From NCBI GenBank assembly GCA_023375785.1, contig SZWC01001164.1:196440-232946 (forward strand): DNA of 36,507 nt, read 5' to 3'. Below the pieces are notes generated by a model. The model ran no database searches, had not been told where the DNA came from, and worked only from the letters and a program-made list of their open reading frames with translations. The stretch comes from Penium margaritaceum. Its lineage: Eukaryota; Streptophyta; Zygnematophyceae; Desmidiales; Peniaceae. This document shows, piece by piece, positions 10,170 to 19,509 of this stretch. A program made the translations under genes and the position numbers. Numbering within the stretch: position 1 is the first letter of the stretch; each line of letters starts with the position of its first letter.

Positions 10170-10596
10170 ACAATGTTGAGCGTTGGCGATCACTTCCTCA
10201 GCTCCAAGAACATAGAACTTCATGGAAAGTTCCTCGAAAAGCTTAGACCCATAGGGTTTGGACCATTTGAGATCGAACAAATGTCTGAAAACATGGCTAT
10301 TCACATTAGCAAGTTCATGCACTACCGAGACTCCAGTATGAACTTCCCCAGCAGAGACGTCACACCTCCACCTCTTGTACAAGTGGACAGGGATAAGGAA
10401 TATGTATTTGAAGACATCCCCAGACATCAATGCTGTGAAAAAATGACCAAGTATCTGGTCAATTTGCACGGCTACGACTTGGCGCAAAACATCTGGGAGG
10501 CCTCCCACGACCCCCGGGACGTTGATCACCTGATCGACGGCTACTACCACCGTCACTGGCCTACGTCTACTAACACAAAAGGAAGTTGCGGCTAAA
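10170..10596 (+). pseudogene. Gypsy G1 post-integrase region and chromodomain
   Basis: The reading VGDHFLSSKNIELHGKF...IGFGPFEIEQ is the gypsy integrase C-terminal block 'vGD.VLLs.+NL+l.g.....+..GPF.i'. It is followed by a PPPLVQVD linker and a chromodomain: EYVFEDIPRHQ, then YLVNLHGYDLAQNIWEASHDPRDVDHLIDGY. This order defines a chromovirus; such chromodomains bind methylated histone tails and direct integration. The conserved KW of YLVKWHGY is changed to NL here. The segment is open from about 10125 to the stop at 10593-10595, but its first codons lie in the M1 LTR. Confidence 0.88.
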
Positions 10597-10739
10597 AGGG
10601 GGAAGGGCTTACGTCCTCAACATACACAAGTCCTCATAATCTACAAGTGGACATTTTTGACATGACATTCATTGCCCACCACGCATTGATCTCCGGATTT
10701 TTATCTTGTTTGATTGAGGGTATTTTGGCTAGTTATGGA
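10593..10739 (+). repeat. Gypsy G1 PPT and start of 3' LTR
   Basis: TAAAAGGGGGAAGGG overlaps the stop codon of the chromodomain frame and is followed by TTACGTCCTCAACATACACAAG. The minus-strand gypsy at 29.7 kb has the same layout (stop, AGGGGGGAGGG, then TGTTACAAACTAGACATACACA), and the two sequences stay alignable for over 100 bp. The LTR is cut at 10739 by the left border of the M2 LTR. Confidence 0.8.
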
Positions 10740-11279
10740 TGAGGGAAGAACGTGAGGGAACAATGGAGGAGACACAGAGTACCCTCAGCCACACATCGCC
10801 ATGGACATGCCAAGCCACTTAGAAGTTGCAGGTTTACGAGAAAACGCGCAACAAGGAACGAGAGCGGTGAGTCACGGCTCACAGTACTCATCCTCGACGG
10901 GAGCGAGTGAGCAAGCAGTGAGCTTGCTTCGCTCGCTCCCTTTTGAGCCTATGGTTTGAACAAGCACCTTCTAATAGGCATATGTCCCATCCGAGTAAGC
11001 CACAAACAGGTCGGCACAAACTAGCCCTGTTTAACAACCCGGTTGTACCCATACTGAGTACGCGGGTGAGAAACAACGCATGTGGGTAAACAATGAGAAT
11101 ATGTAAGCACGATGATGCATGCTGGTTTCTTGGATGGAGCAGTTGGCCCGGTGAGAGCATGCGCCGACAAAAGTGCCAGCATGGAGTATTGTCTCTCCTC
11201 TGGTTAGCCACCAGTACAAGTGTGGTGCGTGTGCAGCAAGGCCAGAGGTCACTATGTGGTCGTGACACATAAACCAACA
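10740..11279 (-). repeat. 3' LTR of copia M2
   Basis: On the minus strand it starts TGTTGGTTTATGTGTCACG directly after the tract GTCATGGGAGAG and ends ...CCTCA. It is 540 bp long, with TG...CA ends. It contains a strong hairpin (10899-10907 with 10932-10940, plus 10910-10916 with 10922-10928). Its left flank is gypsy LTR sequence, so M2 inserted into G1's LTR. The right-hand LTR of M2 was not found. Confidence 0.7.
10899..10940. repeat. Hairpin in the M2 LTR
   Basis: GGGAGCGAG (10899-10907) pairs with CTCGCTCCC (10932-10940), and AGCAAGC (10910-10916) pairs with GCTTGCT (10922-10928), with a 5-nt loop and a small internal loop. It is comparable in GC content and position to the hairpin cluster of the M0 LTR. 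Confidence 0.75.
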
Positions 11280-11291
11280 CTCTCCCATGAC
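11280..11291 (-). other. Polypurine tract of copia M2
   Basis: The minus strand reads GTCATGGGAGAG immediately before the LTR start. It differs from the P-family tract only by G-to-A within the G run. Confidence 0.75.
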
Positions 11292-11429
11292 TCACAGCCA
11301 AGCTACACACATACTGTCACAGTCACAACAGCGACATCACAAGTAGTGACACATGACTATACAAAAACTCATGACACAACAGCTCAGCCCGGAACATTAC
11401 GAGTGCACAACAGTCACTAGTTGTGCACA

Positions 11430-11800
11430 ACAGTGCACAACAGCATGAATTGCTGCCTTGAAGAAGTTATTACTCAGCACCTTTGTGAGGAAGTCAGCTC
11501 GCTGCTTTTTGGTGTCAACCCACACAATCTGAACATCGCCTGCAGCTACATGCTCACGCACAAAATGATGTTCAGCATTGATATGCTTTGTGCGAGCATG
11601 ATGCATGCCATCGTGCTCAGCAATCGCGTTTGTGCTTTGATTTTGGCAGTGCAGAGCAATGCAACAAATAGGAACACACAACTTCTGCAACAAGTGACAA
11701 AGCCACACACTCTCACGCGTGTCGGCGCCAAGAGCAAAACACTTAGCCGCACTAGGAGTGGAAGAGGTGTTCAAGAGTGGAGATGTAGTTTCAGCACGAC
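11430..11800 (-). pseudogene. Copia M2 RNase H C-terminal part
   Basis: In the minus-strand frame 11397-12038 the segment from SAAKCFALGADTRESVWLCHLL through HCQNQSTNAIAEHDG, then HHARTKHINAEHHFVREHV to FLTKVL is the last third of copia RNase H. It is well preserved. The key Asp of the 'DNQSA' block is Gln (HCQNQST). The frame runs on past the usual end for about 30 residues to a stop near 11397. Confidence 0.88.
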
Positions 11801-12040
11801 CAGCAAAAAATCGATTGCTAAGGTCCTTCATCATCCGCCTCAGACCCTGTACCTCACCGTAGAGTATGGCCCTAGCTCCGGCAAGGGGGACCGCCGTATC
11901 AGGCAAGTCCGAGTGCTGTGGAGGGCGCAAAGGATCATGTGGTCGACGCCAAGGCGGGTGCCAGCCTGGAGGGCGCTGCCAGCATTGACACGTCAAACAT
12001 TGTTGGAGATATGAAATGGGGCTACATACATAAAACAAGG
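11801..12040 (-). pseudogene. Unrecognised segment fused upstream of M2 RNase H
   Basis: The same open frame continues upstream for about 80 residues (Pro-rich with WHPPWRRP, then YGEVQGLRRMMKDLSNRFFAGR) without any RT motif. A normal copia would have RT here, so M2 seems to have lost protease to RT by internal deletion, leaving either gag or foreign sequence joined to RNase H. I do not recognise the segment. Confidence 0.45.
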
Positions 12041-12949
12041 ATGGAGATTACCAAATGAAACACAGTTTCCTCCCACAGAAGGACATCATGCATTGTGTGT
12101 CTCTGAATTGGTTAGCCAGTTTTTCGTGGGCTGGAGGGTCTCCATGGTGTTGTCGCTTATGTGGCAGCAAAAGTCAGTGTCGGTGATTTATTGCCATCAT
12201 CCATGGGCTCCAGCTGGAAGCAGGCATCCAGCTGGTGCTACAGAGGGCAGTGAGTACATGTTGCATACAATGTTGGAGCACAGTTACACTTCTTCGTAGC
12301 GCCGTGGAAAAAAACGGAGTTCCTCCATACCACTAGCGTCATAGGTAGCACCGAGATTTTGCCTCTGCGAGAAACAAGAGGGATTCCACTGGTGGGAAAA
12401 GCTGTAGCTGTTGCTGTAGCCTCAGTGGATGCCGTAGGTGTTACATCTTCTTCTGCGCCGGAATGAGTTGCTCTTTCTGTTGCTTTTGCTAGAGCTGCTG
12501 TTGCGTTAGCAGCTATTTCTGCTCCATGGCAAGCTCAGATGCGACATGACATGGAGGTTAGGGTCAGTGTCGTCCTCCCTAGGTGCTTCCAAAGAGGAGG
12601 AAGTATTGCATGGAAGGGCCAAGCTGTAGTGGGTGCTGTTGTATAGTGGAGCCGAAGGCAAGCTCAGCAGCTTGTTCACAGGCATGGCACTCAAGGCCAC
12701 ACCTTTTACGTGTGCGGAGAACATGCTCAAAATCTCATCAATCTCCGCCTCCATAGGCGTATCGCCAGTACATGTGAAGCATGCAGGTGGGACTTGGGAG
12801 GAGGTTGCCAGAGGTGGAGGGGCATTGCCGCATGTGGATTTTTTGTTGCGCCTGGTGATGTCGATGGCTTGGAGGGTGATGAACTCCGGGTATGCATCTT
12901 CATGCATCTTCATTCGGCTTCAACAGCTACATGATGACGCGTATCACCT
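12041..12949. other. Unassigned sequence between copia M2 and the hAT relic
   Basis: No confident coding motif. The minus-strand frame 12506-12913 (135 residues) may be a C-terminal remnant of the hAT transposase to its right, but it has no dimerisation-domain signature. Plus-strand frames at 12633-13052 are probably shadows. The outer LTR of M2 and the rest of the G1 LTR should lie here if they survive, but I could not find them. Confidence 0.35.
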
Positions 12950-14670
12950 TGCTCAGGTTGACATCTCCGGGCTTGTCGTTGTAGGTGTCATAGAAGTAGG
13001 CTATGTTGTAGCAAGGGTTGAGGTGGGGAGTGAGGTTGCACTGCATTTCTAGAAGCTTGGGGTTTCACTGGCTGCCTTTGACGTCATCATTGGAGGAGGC
13101 ATTTGTGGCGGCTTCGTTGACCTCTTCCACGCCTCTAAGCGCTCGTTGAGTGAATAAAACAGCTCATTGTAAAGGGGTACAGCAAGGCCAAGTGTAGGAT
13201 CTGGATGAGGCACTGGATTGGATCCAATGTGCCCCTAAAAAATGGAGACATCCTTCGCTCACGGATGAGAGCCACGACTCCAGCGTCTCACTCCAGTCAA
13301 CAGCGGTCTGCAGGATGTTGACGACACAATTCCATCTTTTCTGTGTATCCAGCTCGATCTTGCTGTAGATGATGCTACCCTTCTCTTTGACAGATTGTTG
13401 ACGCTAGCCTCAGGCTACGGGTGTACAACCCATAATGATCTCGAAAGCCCTCATTATCCGTACAATGTTGTCAAGTTGAGTACAGGTAAGGATCTGGTTC
13501 AAGCCGGGATGAACAGTGTGGAAAAAGCAGCACACAAAATAGGCACCACGGAAGTTTGGGCACTCGCTAGTGAGGTGGTGCTCAACCATGGTAACATTTG
13601 TAGATGCGATATCCATGGTGAAGAAGAACACCCGATCCCACAACATCAATGTTGTGATGACGTCACAGAATACGCCGAAGATTGCCAAGGCGTCATGGGG
13701 TCTGTGGAGTGCCTTGTAGCTGATGACCTGCACATGAAGCTTACCATTATGGATGTCATGGGCAGTGATACCAATGAAGGAAACGTTGGCATCAGAAGGC
13801 CATCTACCCATAGCGAAGGAGAGGCAGCCCTCACACTCATGCAAAATGGCGCAGACAAAGCCTCGTAGAATTTGTGCACCTGGTGGATTTTGCAAGCAAT
13901 AGTGTGCTACAAAACAAGAATGGCAAAGCAATTAGAGAGAGATAAATCCTCTTACAGCCACTCCAATTCAATGACGATGAATGACACGTTTTTCTCCATG
14001 ATGAATCTCCAGAGGCAGTCGCAAAAGTGCTCGATGTCCCACTGGTTGACAACGAGTCGGTTAGATGGCACGTCTGCAGCAATAGCATCGCGGGCGCGCA
14101 GGGTAGCAATTCTAGAACGTCCACGTACTCCTGCGCCACGGTTTGGTGACTCGATGCAACCCCACAAATTCCTCTTCCGCACAGTGGTCTCCTAGGCAAA
14201 GAGGGCCATGAGGATTGAATGGGCTATTGGGTGCGGCTGGTGAATGCCTAGAATGCGTTGTTGGGCATCCTTAACGGCGGATTCCAGCAATTTGGCAGTC
14301 GGTCTTGTCCACAGTGTTTAAGCTTTTCAGTCGTCAACGGAGGATGGCTCGGCCCTCCACATCGATCCTTCCGGAAGGACTTCTTTCTTCCCTTTTTCAG
14401 CGATGCTGGCAGGCACCACACAGCACACCAATGGCTGGATAGAATCAGCCCAAAAATCCCCGTTTCCACCGATCACGTGTGAACGTCCATAGTTGGAAGG
14501 TCGATGTTCGTACGCAACTGGGAAAAACTACTCTGGACCTGACGGCCTGCACCGCTCTTCTGACCGGCAATGAAAATGATTCATATGCAAGGTGAGATGT
14601 GCGGACTAGGAAAGTCCTCCAACAAAAGGTGCAAGGGACTGTCTGATAGCATTCAACGATGGATTCCACC
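12950..14670 (-). pseudogene. hAT-family transposase relic
   Basis: Read right to left. 14445-14669 has a possible BED-type zinc finger start (VPCTFCWRTF...SHLAY). 13952-14182 has CLWRFIMEKNVSFIVIE, which fits the hAT block 'fi.....pf..ve'. 13410-13931 has PSDANVSFIGITAHDIHNG, a DALAIFGVFCDVITTLMLWDRVFFFTMDIAS block with the hAT core Asp, then CCFFHTVHPGLNQIL (hAT 'C.aHilnL'). Below 13400 a TQKRWNCV segment matches the hAT 'TRWNS' block. The order is right for a hAT, but frames change several times. Terminal inverted repeats were not identified. Such enzymes move DNA by cut and paste; this copy is dead. Confidence 0.7.
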
Positions 14671-15300
14671 GTCTACCAGCCACACCCATTGTTTCTGAAT
14701 GCACACAAAATGTTGTCAGAAGGCATACTTAAAGAGATCAAAAGAAAATGAACGAATGATAAGGAGCAAAAGGTTAGAGTCACAGGTGGCTATCTTTCCC
14801 AGTCGCAAAAAAACTGTTTTGATGTTGGAGACTAGTACTCCAATGCGACGATGAAGGCATCAGCAACATATGTTTTCCATTTCTGATCCAACTATGCTGT
14901 GACTGTGCACACTTGATGTGGCAGAAATCGGGCTGCTTCATGCATGGATTGTGTTAAAAGATGGCAGAGCACGAAGCTGGCATCCATACCATGCTGATCG
15001 CCAAACACTTTTAACACGTACGGATATCGTCCACACTCCATTCAATCAACGGATGACGTCCATCTCCATGGCTGTTAATGTGCTTTGAGAAAACTTTTAA
15101 CCACATCTACGGGTCCTCTCTGTCATCTTATGACTGGCTTCTTACCCACTTGTTCCCATCCATCTACTGTTGGATCATGCGATCACATCTGCAGTCACGG
15201 TTGGGTCGTGCATTGCTTTGCGATTTCAAATTCAATGTGACTTGCACCTGGAAAGATTAGCGTGTTTCTTTGGTACATTCCAAAGTTGCCTCTTGTATAT
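14671..15300. other. Unassigned sequence
   Basis: I see no domain, LTR border or RNA gene. The short plus-strand frame 15078-15260 has no support. The stretch may belong to the hAT element's 5' region. Confidence 0.35.
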
Positions 15301-15330
15301 GCCGACAGAAGCAAGGGGTTTCAAACAACT

Positions 15331-15509
15331 CCCCCCCCCCCACCCCCATCGGCACTACTCCTTTCAACTTTTCAACTGCTACTTCCCCTTACAGGACTTC
15401 TACTGCTGCGCACCCCACCATTTCTGCTTCTGCTGCCGTGCGCGCGAACACTACTGTGGCTGCTGCCCGCGCCAACAATGCTCCTGCTGCTGCGCATGCT
15501 GCTGAAAAT
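15331..15509. repeat. Left copy of an exact 179-bp duplication at a 1-base gap
   Basis: Starts with a C homopolymer and ends GCTGCTGAAAAT before an N at 15510. It is identical to 15511-15689, offset exactly 180. The exactness and the N between the copies point to an assembly artefact, not biology. Translated on the plus strand it gives either a Leu/Pro-rich or an Ala/Thr/Pro-rich low-complexity peptide. Confidence 0.9.
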
Positions 15510-15510
15510 N

Positions 15511-15689
15511 CCCCCCCCCCCACCCCCATCGGCACTACTCCTTTCAACTTTTCAACTGCTACTTCCCCTTACAGGACTTCTACTGCTGCGCACCCCACCA
15601 TTTCTGCTTCTGCTGCCGTGCGCGCGAACACTACTGTGGCTGCTGCCCGCGCCAACAATGCTCCTGCTGCTGCGCATGCTGCTGAAAAT
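15511..15689. repeat. Right copy of the 179-bp duplication
   Basis: Identical to 15331-15509 by line-by-line comparison. After 15689 the sequence continues uniquely (GACGACCCTGCC...). One copy is probably the true one. Confidence 0.9.
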
Positions 15690-16062
15690 GACGACCCTGC
15701 CAACAACAATGCAGGCTGCTGACGCCAACGACGTTGCTGAAAACAAACTTGCTCACCCTGCCCCACTAACAACTCAGCACCATGTCCGCGTTGCCGAAGC
15801 TACGCTGGATGTGATGCTGGGCGTGGGTCTGGGTGTTTGCACCGCGCAACGTGACATGCAGCCAACACGCATTTCCTCGTGCATCCGTGCACGGAAGGAG
15901 GCCTAGCCCCCAACAGCTGCTGCCGCTGCAACTGGGGGATGTTGCAACGACGATAATCGTTGCAAGTTTGTATTTTCCTCTTTTTCCTTGGAAGATTTTC
16001 TCCATCATGCAAGTGCACACATTTGCTTTGCAAATTCATGATCCCTGACACAGATTTGTTTG
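15690..16062. other. Low-complexity sequence without a recognised gene
   Basis: Open frames on both strands (15262-15906 plus; 15800-16438 minus) are compositionally biased, and neither shows a domain. This could be the 5' part of the element or gene whose hAT-like end lies at 16.27-16.52 kb. Confidence 0.35.
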
Positions 16063-16217
16063 CCTTCCAGGGCGCCGATACCTCCTCCACAGCCACAGCA
16101 GCTGCCTCCTTTGGTGCAGCTGGCACCAAAGACTTTCGCCAATGACTTTCACCAAAGACCTTCCAGGGCGCCGATACCTCCTCCACAGCCACAGCAGCTG
16201 CCTCCTTCGGTCCAGCT
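16063..16217. repeat. 96-bp tandem repeat, about 1.6 copies
   Basis: CCTTCCAGGGCGCCGATACC starts at 16063 and again at 16159. The copies differ at few sites (for example CTTTGGTGCAGCTG versus CTTCGGTCCAGCTG). The period of 96 is 32 codons, so the plus frame gives a repeated Pro/Gln-rich peptide (PSRAPIPPPQPQQLPP) and the minus frame a repeated Ala/Val/Glu-rich peptide (KEAAAVAVEEVSAPWK). Both are open; which strand, if any, is coding is undetermined. Confidence 0.85.
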
Positions 16218-16269
16218 GACTCCCAAAACACACGGAAAATTTCTACTTCCGGGTCGCAAACAAGAGGAC

Positions 16270-16516
16270 AATGCCGATCAACTACATGGCCGCCATGGAC
16301 ATTCTCGCGGTCCAGGTGTCGTCTGCGTCTTGTGAGCGCAGTCTCTCGCGGGCGCGCCACACCACCACGGATGTTTTGCCGTGGAATGTCCGCCAACACC
16401 ATGCGCACTCTCCAGCTGCTGAGGATTCGGCTGAACATGCCAGAGCTGTGTGGCGTTTGTGTGAAGGGCGCCGTTTAGAGTTTCATGGGCATGCATGCTA
16501 CCACATGTCCGGGTAA
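16270..16516 (+). pseudogene. hAT C-terminal dimerisation fragment
   Basis: The plus frame 16271-16516 contains MDILAVQVSSASCERSLSRARH, close to the hAT C-terminal block 'A..iLai..sSa.sER.FS.ag', followed by a segment equivalent to 'R..l.p..v..l..lr'. It ends at a TAA followed by a G homopolymer and an N. It is on the opposite strand to the hAT relic at 13-14.6 kb, so it is a separate copy. No catalytic residues are in this fragment. Confidence 0.65.
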
Positions 16517-16518
16517 GA

Positions 16519-16537
16519 AGGGGGGGGGGGGGGGGGN
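16519..16537. repeat. G homopolymer ending at a 1-base gap
   Basis: A run of G's ends at an N (16537). Homopolymers of this kind (see also the C runs at 15331 and 15511) commonly break assemblies. Confidence 0.9.
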
Positions 16538-17460
16538 TGACATGAAGAGTTTGAAAATTGAACCTGAATCCTGAACATTTGTGTGGAATTCGGAATTCTA
16601 TTTCTAAAACTCCTGTTGCGGCAGCAAGCACACAAACAGGTCCTGTGGTGGAAGGTTGACTACTTTATCCCCAGGATTCAATTGATTTCATGTCAACAAT
16701 GACACCTGCCAGAAGCTGTGATACAGAATGGATGTCAGACACTTAACTGCACATGCTTACGTAGCCACAAGGCAGCGGCAAGCCAGTTCGAGTCTTCAAC
16801 AGTAGCGTGGGACCCACGCCATGTCACAGCACATATCCATCGCCAGAGCTCGGCGAGTGTTGCACGTCAAGTGCGCGACGGCGCGAACTCGTCTGGCGAA
16901 CTCGCTCGCCAGACCTTACACCCAGCTATGACAAGGATCACAAGCACCCCAGCATGGGCTTTGTTGCATGTTTGTGTGTTTTTACCCACGTTGTGATTGT
17001 CTCCAAGGAGGGAACAGAAGGTCTTCCATATGGCGGAGTGCCGAAAGAAACTTGAATAAGAGATATTACATTTCATGTATGTATGTATTTATGTATGTAT
17101 CAAACATAAGCACAAGAATGGTGATGGGGGATGGCGTCAACCCTATTAGACTGCATAGGAAGTGAAGGCTTCACGCCATTCGCCAGCACCACTCTGTAGG
17201 CCTCTGTAGAGAAAGTGCCACATCTCTCACGGTCTTCTTCCAACGACTTTCGGATCCTCACTCCTGCCCTGCTTCTGTTGTTCATGGCAGAGTGTTCGCC
17301 GAGAGGTAGGAGGGAGAGGGAGAGGGAGAGGGAGAGGGAGAGGGAGAGGGAGAGGAGCAGCACCAGGTGGCCACTTTGGCCATGGGCTGTCGTGCTTGAG
17401 CTTCTGGTTGGTGTCCTGTGTTGTTGTTGCTACTGTAGATAGCCTGTCAAGTGCGCCACG
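16538..17460. other. Unassigned sequence with microsatellites
   Basis: No supported gene. It holds a 9-bp hairpin GTCTGGCGA/TCGCCAGAC (16891-16899 with 16906-16914), an ATGT tetranucleotide run near 17074-17100, and a GGGAGA hexanucleotide run near 17308-17354. Short open frames here lack motifs. Confidence 0.5.
17308..17354. repeat. GGGAGA microsatellite
   Basis: About seven head-to-tail GGGAGA units. It lies downstream of the minus-strand Ser/Ala-rich frame at 17628-19509, or upstream of any plus-strand transcript. Confidence 0.95.
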
Positions 17461-17627
17461 TCGGACGCCACGGTGCCGGCCGCATCACTGTTGAGCAATG
17501 CCACACACCAATACAGGGTCCAGGATCAGCACCGTGGAGACCCGTGATCCTACAGGCCTCGCTCGTTGTGCAGGGTTTGTGAGGGGAGCAGGTCGGCCAT
17601 TGGTGGCCAGCCCCTGTTTCGGTTGGT

Positions 17628-19509
17628 TCAGTGCGTGGCAGTGAGGCGGGTCGCGAGGTTGGCCAGCCAGATGGGCCGTGACGCCATCCCCACGGGTGAC
17701 AGTGGCTGCGGGGCGCTTGGGCTGCTCCCGCCGCAGCCGCCGCCTCTGCTGCTGCTGCGGCAGCTTACTTTCTCCACAGCCTCTCCACTGGCCGTGTCCC
17801 ACGTCTCATGTCCAGCAGTTGCAGAGATGGCCACGGTAGAGTGCGCAGTCTCACTCCTCCACTCTCTTTCTCCTGCCGCTGCTACTGTTGCTGGTGCTGG
17901 TGCTGCGGAGGCCTTGTGGTATTTGGTGCTGTCTGTGCAGCCTGCAGTGCGGGGAGAGTCGGTGCTCCACTCCAGCAGCAAGTCGCACTCCGCTGCCTCC
18001 CACACGTCCCTCGGGGATGTCAGGCGGGAGGAGGAGGAGGGGGAGGGCGCGCAGGCCTTGCGATGGCGGGAGCCCAGGCGCAGGTGCTGCTTGTAGAGAG
18101 TGTGGGAGGAGGGGACGGTGGGGGAGGTGGGACAAGAGGAGGAGGAGGAGGAGGAGGAGGAGCTACCCTTGGCGCTCTGGATGGAGCGCAGCTTGGCGCA
18201 AAGGCGTGCCGCGATCGCGCACGGCCAGCGCTTGCCACGGCGAGCAGTCCGCTGGAGTCTGGAATCGGTTGCTGCATTCATGGCATCGTAGTCAAGGCTG
18301 GTTGCTGCGGCGCGCGACGGCGAGGGCTGGGGAGTGGGCACGGAGCGCGCGGTGCCAGAGGGGGAGTGGCCGCACGCGGCGGAGTAGAATGCGGGCGACT
18401 CGTCGGAGCCGTTGTGCGCGTCCTGGACCAAGGAGTAGCTGCGGGTGTGCAGTCTCAGCCGGGGCGCGCGCCCCGAAGCGGGGAGGCCCTCTCTGGAGGC
18501 GCGCTTCACAGAGTTCGTGGTGGTGCTGCCGTTTTTTGTAAGCTGGTTGAGGTCAGGGNNNNNNNNNNNNNNNNNNNNNNNNNNNNNNNNNNNNNNNNNN
18601 NNNNNNNNNNNNNNNNNNNNNNNNNNNNNNNNNNNNNNNNNNNNNNNNNNNNNNNNNNNNNNNNNNNNNNNNNNNNNNNNNNNNNNNNNNNNNNNNNNNN
18701 NNNNNNNNNNNNNNNNNNNNNNNNNNNNNNNNNNNNNNNNNNNNNNNNNNNNNNNNNNNNNNNNNNNNNNNNNNNNNNNNNNNNNNNNNNNNNNNNNNNN
18801 NNNNNNNNNNNNNNNNNNNNNNNNNNNNNNNNNNNNNNNNNNNNNNNNNNNNNNNNNNNNNNNNNNNNNNNNNNNNNNNNNNNNNNNNNNNNNNNNNNNN
18901 NNNNNNNNNNNNNNNNNNNNNNNNNNNNNNNNNNNNNNNNNNNNNNNNNNNNNNNNNNNNNNNNNNNNNNNNNNNNNNNNNNNNNNNNNNNNNNNNNNNN
19001 NNNNNNNCGGAGTAGAATGCGGGCGACTCGTCGGAGCCGTTGTGCGCGTCCTGGACCAAGGAGTAGCTGCGGGTGTGCAGTCTCAGCCGGGGCGCGCGCC
19101 CCGAAGCGGGGAGGCCCTCTCTGGAGGCGCGCTTCACAGAGTTCGTGGTGGTGCTGCCGTTTTTTGTAAGCTGGTTGAGGTCAGGGTTAGGGTTTGGGCT
19201 CCACTTTGAAGAAAAGAGGGCGGAAAGAGAGGCGTCGTGGCGGAGGTAGCTGAAGGGGTCGTCGTTCATGCAGGGTCGGGCCTCGACGGTGGCTGTTGTG
19301 GCGGGCTCCCACCCTACGTAGCTCCCACTGGGGACGTGGGTGGCGATGGTGGAGACAGCGGCGGCCTGGGAAGATGCGGCGGAGGACAGCTGCGCAGGTG
19401 TCGTCATTCTCAAGTGGTGGAAAGCAGGGGGTGGCTGCGTGGGTTGTTTGTGGGGCGGTTTGGAAAGACGATTTGGCAGGACCTGGGAGCTTGATTCGAC
19501 GCAACGCAA
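17628..19509 (-). CDS. Putative host protein, Ser/Ala/Pro-rich, interrupted by an assembly gap
   Basis: Two minus-strand frames, 19509 down to the gap and 18509 down to the TGA-type stop at 17628, share an identical 179-bp segment. If that segment is one sequence duplicated by assembly, they join in phase into about 417 codons. Two starts are possible: the first Met (19509) or the Met at 19407, which has A at -3. The protein is rich in Ser, Ala, Thr and Pro, with an NDDPFSYLRHD segment and a Ser run encoded by a GGA/TCC repeat near 18138-18163. I recognise no domain. Ser/Ala/Thr/Pro composition on this strand versus Trp/Arg-rich frames on the other favours the minus strand, but GC-rich DNA gives long chance frames, so this remains a candidate. 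Introns cannot be judged. Confidence 0.4.
18380..18558. repeat. Left copy of an exact 179-bp duplication at the large gap
   Basis: Starts CGGAGTAGAATGC, ends GGTTGAGGTCAGGG. It is identical to 19008-19186, offset 628. It abuts the N run and is likely an assembly duplication like the one at 15331-15689. Confidence 0.9.
18559..19007. other. Assembly gap (449 N)
   Basis: Unknown bases. Both edges carry the same 179-bp sequence, so the real gap may be zero or negative in length. Confidence 0.98.
19008..19186. repeat. Right copy of the 179-bp duplication at the large gap
   Basis: Identical to 18380-18558. It continues uniquely after 19186 (TTAGGGTTTGGG...). Confidence 0.9.

Larger units (their letters stand above)
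1963..10739 (+). mobile_element. Gypsy chromovirus copy G1, split by copia M1 and entered by copia M2
   Basis: Two plus-strand gypsy pieces in the correct order lie on either side of copia M1: RT, RNase H and start of integrase at 1963-3524, and the linker/chromodomain, PPT and LTR start at 10170-10739. The simplest reading is one chromovirus with M1 inserted in it, followed by a deletion that removed the integrase core together with the outer part of M1's left LTR. M2 then lies at 10740 in the gypsy 3' LTR. The alternative of two unrelated gypsy fragments is less economical but not excluded. The 5' LTR is not identified. Confidence 0.6.

Noticed and set aside
11421..12014. 197-residue plus-strand open frame
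   Set aside because: It is the complement of the clear copia M2 RNase H on the minus strand.
18559..19007. Real tandem duplication around the 449-base gap
   Set aside because: Exact identity, the same 179-bp length as at the other gap, and position exactly at the N edges all indicate an assembly artefact.
17808..19169. 453-residue plus-strand open frame
   Set aside because: A large part of it is N, it spans the duplicated gap edges, and its Gly/Arg/Trp-rich composition is that of the antisense of a Ser/Ala-rich GC-rich sequence.
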